Positions 1 to 4,470 of a DNA stretch of 5,946 bases are shown one piece after another (the stretch's first letter is position 1; every line of letters begins with the position of its first letter). The DNA lies in NCBI GenBank assembly GCA_025936015.1, contig JAICUE010000177.1, positions 1 through 5,946 on the forward strand, given 5' to 3'. This DNA comes from Gemmatimonadaceae bacterium. GTDB lineage: Bacteria > Gemmatimonadota > Gemmatimonadetes > Gemmatimonadales > Gemmatimonadaceae. Below the pieces are notes generated by a model. It made no database searches. It was not told the DNA's origin and was given only the letters and a program-made list of their open reading frames with translations. Position numbers and translations under genes: made by a program.

Positions 1-8
1 AGAATCAC
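1..8 (-). CDS. Possible start of a further operon gene (coaX candidate), cut by window edge
   Basis: On the minus strand GTG at 8-6 overlaps the birA TGA at 7-5 as GTGA, the same arrangement as other junctions here. The only readable codons are GTG ATT CT, giving Met-Ile-Leu. Type III pantothenate kinases (CoaX) often begin in this way and often follow birA, but eight bases cannot identify a gene. Confidence 0.25.
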
Positions 9-769
9 GAAGCCTCCGCGAAAACGAGTGAGCCGGAGCGGTGGGCGACGACGTTGCCGTTAGGCAGCTCCAGCAGGAGCTCGCCCGCCGGGGAAACACC
101 GGCGACGGTTCCCTCGCCCGGCGCGATCGCGCGGCGGCCGCGGGCGACGTCGCGCGTCGCGAGCGCCGCGAGCTCACTGGCATCGAGGTCGCCGCGGCGG
201 GCGGCGGCCGCGCGGAGCGCGGGAACGAGCGCGTCGAGCACCGCGAGGCGGGCGCTTCCCCGCCGGAGCCCGGCGGCGTCGCGAATGTCCGGCGGCGGCA
301 CGACGTTCACACCCATTCCGACGGCAACCCATTCCGGCGCGCCGTCGCGCCAGCGCGCCTCGGCGAGGATGCCGGCGAGCTTGGAAGAACCGAGATAGAG
401 ATCGTTAGGCCACTTGATCCCGATGGGTGCGTCGACGAACTGTTGGAGCGCATCAGCGGCGGCGATGCCTAACCGCAGCGCGAGCAGCGATACCGTCGCC
501 GGATCGAGATCACGCTCGATGAGCGTCAACCAGATCCCGGCGCCGGGTGCCGACGTCCACCGTTTCCCCGAACGCCCGCGTCCGGCGGTCTGCATGTCGG
601 CGAGGACGAGCGTCCCGTCCGCGACCCCGTCGGCGGCGAGCGAATGAGCGACATCGAGCGTACTACCGATGCTCACGAGCGCGACGACGGTGGGAAGGTG
701 CAGCCGCGTCGCCAGTGCCTCGGCGGCAACACCGTCGTAGCTGCCGCGCGAGCCCGTCGTGGTGGTCAT
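5..769 (-). CDS. birA: Biotin--[acetyl-CoA-carboxylase] ligase, BirA type without DNA-binding domain
   Basis: The enzyme makes biotinyl-5'-AMP and attaches biotin to the lysine of biotin carboxyl carrier protein, feeding acetyl-CoA carboxylase. The 254-residue product carries the catalytic core: SIGST at 33-37 (biotin contact), the adenylate loop GRGRSGKRW at 63-71, IKWPND at 118-123, KLAGIL at 130-135 and GMGVNV at 151-156. A small C-terminal SH3-like domain covers about 210-254, with GTVAGVSPAGELLLEL and the end SGSLVF. About 20 residues precede the catalytic domain, too few for the helix-turn-helix of E. coli BirA, so it should not repress biotin genes. Start: ATG at 769 overlaps the uppP stop as ATGA; the frame is open to 883, but that extension is only the uppP shadow. 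No Shine-Dalgarno sequence is evident, so translation probably depends on coupling. Confidence 0.95.
   Translation of the reverse strand: MTTTTGSRGSYDGVAAEALATRLHLPTVVALVSIGSTLDVAHSLAADGVADGTLVLADMQTAGRGRSGKRWTSAPGAGIWLTLIERDLDPATVSLLALRLGIAAADALQQFVDAPIGIKWPNDLYLGSSKLAGILAEARWRDGAPEWVAVGMGVNVVPPPDIRDAAGLRRGSARLAVLDALVPALRAAAARRGDLDASELAALATRDVARGRRAIAPGEGTVAGVSPAGELLLELPNGNVVAHRSGSLVFAEAS
59..65 (+). repeat. GTTAGGC dispersed motif, copy 1
   Basis: Extended match CGTTAGGCA on the plus strand. In the birA frame it is read as CCT-AAC (Pro236-Asn237). Confidence 0.75.
404..410 (+). repeat. GTTAGGC dispersed motif, copy 2
   Basis: CGTTAGGCC on the plus strand. It falls on the Pro-Asn of the KWPND catalytic motif of BirA, encoded CCT-AAC. 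Confidence 0.75.
467..473 (-). repeat. GTTAGGC dispersed motif, copy 3
   Basis: GGTTAGGCA on the minus strand, read in birA as TTA-GGC (Leu100-Gly101). With copy 2 it forms a head-facing pair 56 bases apart. Confidence 0.75.
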
Positions 770-1569
770 CGGCGCGAGTAGACGAGCAGGAGAACACCAA
801 CACCGAGCAGGACGCGATACAGGGCAAAGACTCCGTAGCTGTGCCGGCTCACGTAGCGAAGAAGGACGCGGATCGCCAGCCAACCACTGATCGCCGAGGC
901 GAGAACGCCGACCACCATCTGCGGTGAGAGCCCGTGCTGATGCAGCGCCTTCGGGACTTCCTTCAGCGCCGCCCCACCGATGATGGGCATGCTCATGAGG
1001 AAGCTGAACACCGCGGCGCTCTCACGGTCGAAGCCGAGCGCGCGGCCGGCGGTGATCGTCGACCCGGAGCGCGAGACGCCGGGCACGAGGGCGAAGCACT
1101 GGGCGATGCCTAACGCGAGCGCCTGTCCCCAGGTCATGTCGTCCATCGATTGCAGCTGCGGAGCGACCTTGTCAGCGAGCCAGAGCAGCACGCCGAGCAC
1201 GATGAGGACGATCGCGATCAGCGTCGGCGAGCGAAAGGTGTCCTCAGCGTAGTGCTCGAGGAGCAGGCCGGCGATTGCGCCCGGGATCGTCGCGATGATC
1301 AGGTAGAGGACGCGGCGCTTCTCCGGCGTATCGAGGCGGCGCGTCGTGAGGATCGCGATCGCGCTGCGAATGAGCCGGAGCCATTCCTCGCGAAAGAACC
1401 AGAGGACGGCGATCAGCGTCCCAAGGTGGAGCGAGACATCGAACGCGAGCCCCGGGTCCTGCCAGCCGAGCGCCCACGGGATGAGCGCGAGGTGGGCGGA
1501 GCTGCTGACCGGAAGGAATTCGGTGAGGCCCTGGACGATGCCGAGGACGATGGCCTGAAGGAGCGTCAT
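766..1569 (-). CDS. uppP: Undecaprenyl-diphosphatase UppP (BacA family)
   Basis: UppP dephosphorylates undecaprenyl diphosphate to the monophosphate lipid carrier used for peptidoglycan and other surface polymers; in the family its activity also gives bacitracin tolerance. The 267-residue protein has the family's usual length and is almost wholly hydrophobic, with about seven or eight membrane segments. The N-terminal catalytic motif QGLTEFLPVSSSAH spans residues 13-26; E17 and H26 occupy the conserved positions and the first acidic position of the (E/Q)-x3-E motif is Gln, an accepted variant. The second motif PGVSRSGSTI is at 163-172, with R167 as the catalytic Arg. The start ATG at 1569 places the first motif at the normal distance from the N-terminus. 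The TGA overlaps the birA ATG by four bases (ATGA). Confidence 0.96.
   Translation of the reverse strand: MTLLQAIVLGIVQGLTEFLPVSSSAHLALIPWALGWQDPGLAFDVSLHLGTLIAVLWFFREEWLRLIRSAIAILTTRRLDTPEKRRVLYLIIATIPGAIAGLLLEHYAEDTFRSPTLIAIVLIVLGVLLWLADKVAPQLQSMDDMTWGQALALGIAQCFALVPGVSRSGSTITAGRALGFDRESAAVFSFLMSMPIIGGAALKEVPKALHQHGLSPQMVVGVLASAISGWLAIRVLLRYVSRHSYGVFALYRVLLGVGVLLLVYSRR
1108..1114 (-). repeat. GTTAGGC dispersed motif, copy 4
   Basis: CGTTAGGCA on the minus strand, read in uppP as TTA-GGC (Leu153-Gly154). Confidence 0.75.
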
Positions 1570-1608
1570 GCAGTTCCGGGGGGATTGGGCTCGGGTGAGG
1601 CCGAAGGG
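1570..1608. other. Only intergenic gap (ubiA-like gene to uppP)
   Basis: These 39 bases are the sole non-coding stretch in the window. I see no hairpin followed by a T run and no promoter boxes. A GGAA on the minus strand at 1577-1574, four bases before the uppP ATG, may act as a weak ribosome binding site. Confidence 0.6.
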
Positions 1609-2412
1609 TCAGCGGGCGACGACGAGCGCCGCCATCGCGGCGAGCATCGCCGACTTGAACAGTAACGGTGCACCCGGGCGGCCGGCCAGCGCGCGCCGCG
1701 TGGCAAGCACCGCGATGACGAGCGCCGGGATCACGAGCATCCGCAGACGCTCGTCGGGGGAAGCGAGCGCCAACAGCCGCCAGGCGAAGAGCGCGACGCC
1801 GATCGCGATCAGCGCGACCGTCGGCCGGCGCCCGAAGGCGATCGGCGCCGTCCGTCGGTAGGGCGCGTCGGCGTGAGCGTCATCGAGCGACTTGGCCAGC
1901 TCGCGGGCAGCGTGCAGTGGAATCGCGATTCCGAGCAGGACGATCCCTTCACGCGCCGCACCGACGGTGACGGCGCCGTAGAAGAACGGGAGCGAGGCGA
2001 GGACCGCAACCGCGAGACTCCCAACGATCGGGAGCCCGGCGAGCGTCGTCGAATAGAGGGTCATCAGCGCGACGACGGCGACGGTCAGGATGCCTAACGA
2101 TGGACGGGCGGCGAAGGCGAGCGCGATGCCGGCGATCGCGAGGGCGATGCAGAACGTGCGGACGGTACGGGGCGAGAGCGTGCCGCGCGGCAGTGGCCGC
2201 GCCGGGTGGGCAACGCGATCGATCGCGACGTCGGCCAGGTCGTTGAAGGCGTTGGCGTAGCCGGTTAGGGCGAGGGCGGCGAGCGCGGCAGCGAGCGTGG
2301 CGGGCTGCGCGGCATCGCGCGCGCCCCACCAGGCGCCGACGTAGACACCGAGTGCCGCGATGACCGCGTTTCGCCAGCGCGCGATGTCGAGCAGCGCGCG
2401 AGGGTCAGGCAA
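1609..2412 (-). CDS. UbiA-family prenyltransferase, DGGGP-synthase-like
   Basis: Membrane prenyltransferase of the UbiA superfamily, which transfers a polyprenyl chain from its diphosphate to an acceptor. Numbering from a TTG at 2412 gives 267 residues, rich in hydrophobic helices (probably eight or nine). The first Mg-diphosphate motif N-D-x2-D-x3-D (NDLADVAID) is at 57-65, followed by the family-typical HPARPLPRG. The YSTTLAGLP segment lies near 120-128. The second Asp motif appears as SLDDAHAD at 175-182, then RRTAPIAFG. This arrangement resembles digeranylgeranylglyceryl-phosphate synthase and its bacterial relatives more than MenA or UbiA proper, but the acceptor cannot be read from sequence. 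Start is uncertain: ATGs at 2493 and 2478 exist, but they add only Ser/Ala/Pro-rich residues that shadow the BshA C-terminus and require overlaps of 89 and 74 bases. TTG at 2412 overlaps bshA by 8 bases. The gene ends 39 bases before uppP. Confidence 0.88.
   Translation of the reverse strand: MPDPRALLDIARWRNAVIAALGVYVGAWWGARDAAQPATLAAALAALALTGYANAFNDLADVAIDRVAHPARPLPRGTLSPRTVRTFCIALAIAGIALAFAARPSLGILTVAVVALMTLYSTTLAGLPIVGSLAVAVLASLPFFYGAVTVGAAREGIVLLGIAIPLHAARELAKSLDDAHADAPYRRTAPIAFGRRPTVALIAIGVALFAWRLLALASPDERLRMLVIPALVIAVLATRRALAGRPGAPLLFKSAMLAAMAALVVAR
2092..2098 (-). repeat. GTTAGGC dispersed motif, copy 5
   Basis: CGTTAGGCA on the minus strand, read in the ubiA-like gene as TTA-GGC (Leu-Gly). 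A near copy GTTAGGG lies at 2264-2270 on the plus strand of the same gene. Confidence 0.75.
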
Positions 2413-3535
2413 GATGGGCGCGGTAGAACTGCTCGTAGCGTTCGACGATCTCGTCGCGGGAGAAGCGGGCACGGGCATCGCGCGCGGCGGCATCGCTCAT
2501 GTGCTGCCAGCGCTCACGGTCAGAGAGAATGCCTAACGCGCCGGCTGCCATCCCGTCGACGTCACCGACGGCGCAGAGCACCCCGGTGACGCCCTCGGTG
2601 ACGACTTCGACGAGGCCGCCGGCGCGTGACCCGACGACGGGTGCGCCGGACGCGAGCGCCTCGAGGGCGCTCAGCCCGAACGATTCGCTCTGGGTCGGGA
2701 GGAGAAAGAGATCGGCCTCGGCGAGGAGGGGCGCGACCGCGTCGATCTTGCCGAGGAAATGGACGTCGCGCTCGACGCCGAGGCGCCGCGCTTCCGACTC
2801 GGCGACGACGCGATCCGGCCCGTCGCCGACCATGACGAGGACGGATGGGATCTCGCGGGCGACGCGGGCGTAGATGCCGACGACGTCGCCGACGCGCTTC
2901 ACCGGGCGGAAGTTCGAGACGTGCATCAGGATCCGCCGTCCGTCGCCGAACTGCGGCCTGAGCGCCGGCCCGTAGCGCGCGCGATCGTACGTCTCGGGGT
3001 CGATGAAGTTGTGAATCACCTCGATCCCGCAGCCCGCGCACCCGAAGGCGCGCTGCGTTTCATCGCGGAGATACTGCGAGACCGCGGTGAGCGCGTCGGA
3101 GCGCTCGATCGAGAACTTGGTGATCGCGTGGAACGACGGATCCTGGCCGACGATCGTGATGTCGGTGCCGTGAAGGGTCGTGATCACGCGGATGTCGCGA
3201 CCGTGCTCGCGCTGGAGCATCTCCTTGGCGATCCAGGCGCTGGTGGCGTGCGGGATCGCGTAATGACAGTGGAGGATGTCGAGATTGTGCGCGCGCACGA
3301 CCTCGTGCATGCGGACGGCGAGCGCGAGGTCGTACGGCGGATACTCGAAGAGCGGATACCGGCCGACGTCGACTTCGTGAAAGTAGACGTTAGGCAGGAA
3401 CTGCGGCAGCCGGAACGGCTGCTTGTACGTGATGAAGTGCACTTCATGGCCGCGCTCGGCGAGCGCGATCCCGAGCTCGGTTGCGACCGCGCCGGACCCG
3501 CCGTACGTCGGATAACAGGTGATGCCGATTTTCAT
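2405..3535 (-). CDS. bshA: N-acetyl-alpha-D-glucosaminyl L-malate synthase BshA (bacillithiol)
   Basis: BshA joins GlcNAc from UDP-GlcNAc to L-malate, the first step of bacillithiol synthesis, in the cytosol. The 376-residue protein has the usual BshA length and two GT-B Rossmann domains of glycosyltransferase family 4. BshA-typical stretches are MKIGITCYPTYGGSG at residues 1-15, FHEVDVGRYPLFEYPPYDLA at 52-71, HYAIPHATSA at 91-100, TLHGTDITIVGQDPSF at 120-135 and IEVIHNFID at 171-179. The second domain has VSNFRPVKR at 206-214, VGDGPD at 236-241 and the GT4 nucleotide-sugar motif E-x7-E (E284, E292) in ESFGLSALEALASG. Start: ATG at 3535 overlaps the miaA stop as ATGA and has GGAG seven bases upstream. 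The frame continues to 4027 without homology. A Cys-Ala-Gly-Cys at 166-169 looks unusual for the family. The later enzymes BshB and BshC are not in the window. General GT4 annotation is possible, but the N-terminal match favours BshA. Confidence 0.93.
   Translation of the reverse strand: MKIGITCYPTYGGSGAVATELGIALAERGHEVHFITYKQPFRLPQFLPNVYFHEVDVGRYPLFEYPPYDLALAVRMHEVVRAHNLDILHCHYAIPHATSAWIAKEMLQREHGRDIRVITTLHGTDITIVGQDPSFHAITKFSIERSDALTAVSQYLRDETQRAFGCAGCGIEVIHNFIDPETYDRARYGPALRPQFGDGRRILMHVSNFRPVKRVGDVVGIYARVAREIPSVLVMVGDGPDRVVAESEARRLGVERDVHFLGKIDAVAPLLAEADLFLLPTQSESFGLSALEALASGAPVVGSRAGGLVEVVTEGVTGVLCAVGDVDGMAAGALGILSDRERWQHMSDAAARDARARFSRDEIVERYEQFYRAHLA
2531..2537 (-). repeat. GTTAGGC dispersed motif, copy 6
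   Basis: CGTTAGGCA on the minus strand, read in bshA as TTA-GGC (Leu334-Gly335). Confidence 0.75.
3389..3395 (+). repeat. GTTAGGC dispersed motif, copy 7
   Basis: CGTTAGGCA on the plus strand, read in bshA as CCT-AAC (Pro48-Asn49). Confidence 0.75.
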
Positions 3536-4470
3536 GCGGTCACTCCGGTGCCGGTCCACCACTGGTCGACGATCGCCGATGCGTCGGGGGCGGTCGGGTC
3601 GAGGAGGGTGACCGATGCGCCGCCGAGCTGATGACGCAGCCAGGTGCGCTGGCGCTTGGCGTACTGCCTGGTCTCGATGATCACTTGCTCGCGGGCGTGC
3701 ATCCGCGAGATGTCCCCTCTTACCAACCGGCGAACGACCGCGTAGCCCGCGGCGTTCCACGCGGGTGCATCGTCGGGCACGCTGCCGAGCAGATCGCTCA
3801 CCTCTTCCGGCCAGCCGCCGTCGAGCATGGCGTCGACGCGCGCCGCGATGCGCTCGTGCAGCACCAGCCCCGGATCGACGACAAGATAACGCGCGCGGAA
3901 GAGCGGCGGGCGCGGCGGGCGCGCATGCAGATCCGACAGCCGCTCGCCGGTGAGCAGGGCGACCTCGATCGCCCGCTGGAGCTGCGTGCGGCCGAGCGCC
4001 GCGCGCGGCGGGTCGAGCGTTAGGCACCAGCGGCGCAGCTCGTCGAGGGGAAGCTCATCGAGCCATCGCTGGAGGGAGAGGCGTGCCGCGTGGTCCATCG
4101 GCGGCTCGACGAACAGCGGCTCGATGAGGGCGCGCAGATAGAAACCGGTCCCGCCGGCGACGATCGTCGCGCGATCCGCGGCGACGTCGCTGGCGATCCA
4201 CTGCGCGGCGTCGCTGGCGAAGCGGGCCGCGGAGTATCGCTCGGTGGGCGGGACGACATCGATCCCGTGGTGCGGCACCCGCGCGCGGTCGGCGAGGGAG
4301 GGCTTCGCCGTGCCGACATCGAACCGCTCGTAGATCTGGCGCGAGTCGGCGCTGACGATCGCGGCGCCGTGCCGCTCGGCGAGCGCAGTTGCAATCGCCG
4401 ACTTGCCGGCCGCGGTCGGACCGACGATGACGCGGAGCTCAGCGACGGCCAAAGCGACGCTCGAGCTCAT
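3532..4470 (-). CDS. miaA: tRNA dimethylallyltransferase MiaA
   Basis: MiaA transfers the dimethylallyl group of DMAPP to N6 of A37 in tRNAs reading UNN codons, the first step to i6A/ms2i6A. The 312-residue product is of normal family length. The P-loop GPTAAGKS is at residues 17-24, the conserved DSRQ-x-Y at 42-47, GGTGFYLRAL at 106-115, the region GRTQLQRAIEV at 160-170 and the C-terminal TRQYAKRQRTWLR at 267-279. I chose the ATG at 4470 because it is the nearest ATG ahead of the P-loop and gives a normal N-terminus. The frame runs open further to 4683, but that part is Ser/Arg/Pro-rich and is the shadow of the conserved MutL C-terminus. The gene overlaps mutL by 32 bases and its TGA overlaps the bshA ATG (ATGA), so coupling on one mRNA is likely. 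A TTG at 4452 is a less likely start. Confidence 0.96.
   Translation of the reverse strand: MSSSVALAVAELRVIVGPTAAGKSAIATALAERHGAAIVSADSRQIYERFDVGTAKPSLADRARVPHHGIDVVPPTERYSAARFASDAAQWIASDVAADRATIVAGGTGFYLRALIEPLFVEPPMDHAARLSLQRWLDELPLDELRRWCLTLDPPRAALGRTQLQRAIEVALLTGERLSDLHARPPRPPLFRARYLVVDPGLVLHERIAARVDAMLDGGWPEEVSDLLGSVPDDAPAWNAAGYAVVRRLVRGDISRMHAREQVIIETRQYAKRQRTWLRHQLGGASVTLLDPTAPDASAIVDQWWTGTGVTA
3543..3546 (-). promoter_or_regulatory. Shine-Dalgarno sequence of bshA
   Basis: GGAG on the minus strand, seven bases before the bshA ATG at 3535, inside the last codons of miaA. It supports that start over the longer open frame and suggests bshA can be initiated directly as well as by ATGA coupling. 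Confidence 0.6.
4019..4025 (+). repeat. GTTAGGC dispersed motif, copy 8
   Basis: CGTTAGGCA on the plus strand. In miaA it falls in the third phase, across TGC-CTA-ACG (Cys149-Leu150-Thr151), so no single amino-acid pair explains all copies. Confidence 0.75.

Noticed and set aside
404..473. Integron attC site, since GTTAGGC and GCCTAAC match the core words GTTRRRY and RYYYAAC and are 70 bases end to end
   Set aside because: The order is GTTRRRY first and RYYYAAC second, opposite to attC; the pair sits inside the birA catalytic core, and there are no cassettes or integrase.
770..883. N-terminal extension of BirA that could have held a DNA-binding domain
   Set aside because: It is the other frame of the uppP 3' end, rich in Arg/Pro/Cys, with no helix-turn-helix pattern; ATG at 769 with ATGA overlap is better.
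1570..1608. Terminator or promoter in the only intergenic gap
   Set aside because: No stable hairpin with T run and no recognisable -10/-35 boxes in 39 GC-rich bases.
1150..1665. Plus-strand open frame of 171 codons opposite uppP
   Set aside because: Extremely charged (Glu/Asp/Arg) with no motif; it mirrors the hydrophobic codons of uppP.
123..2139. HIP1-like palindrome GCGATCGC at 123, 1355 and 2132
   Set aside because: Only three copies, in GC-rich sequence where Ala/Ile/Arg codons readily produce it; weak beside GTTAGGC.
2759..3631. Long plus-strand open frame (290 codons) opposite bshA
   Set aside because: It lies wholly opposite conserved bshA/miaA sequence, has an Asp/Arg/Val-rich composition typical of antisense shadows in GC-rich genes, and shows no domain.
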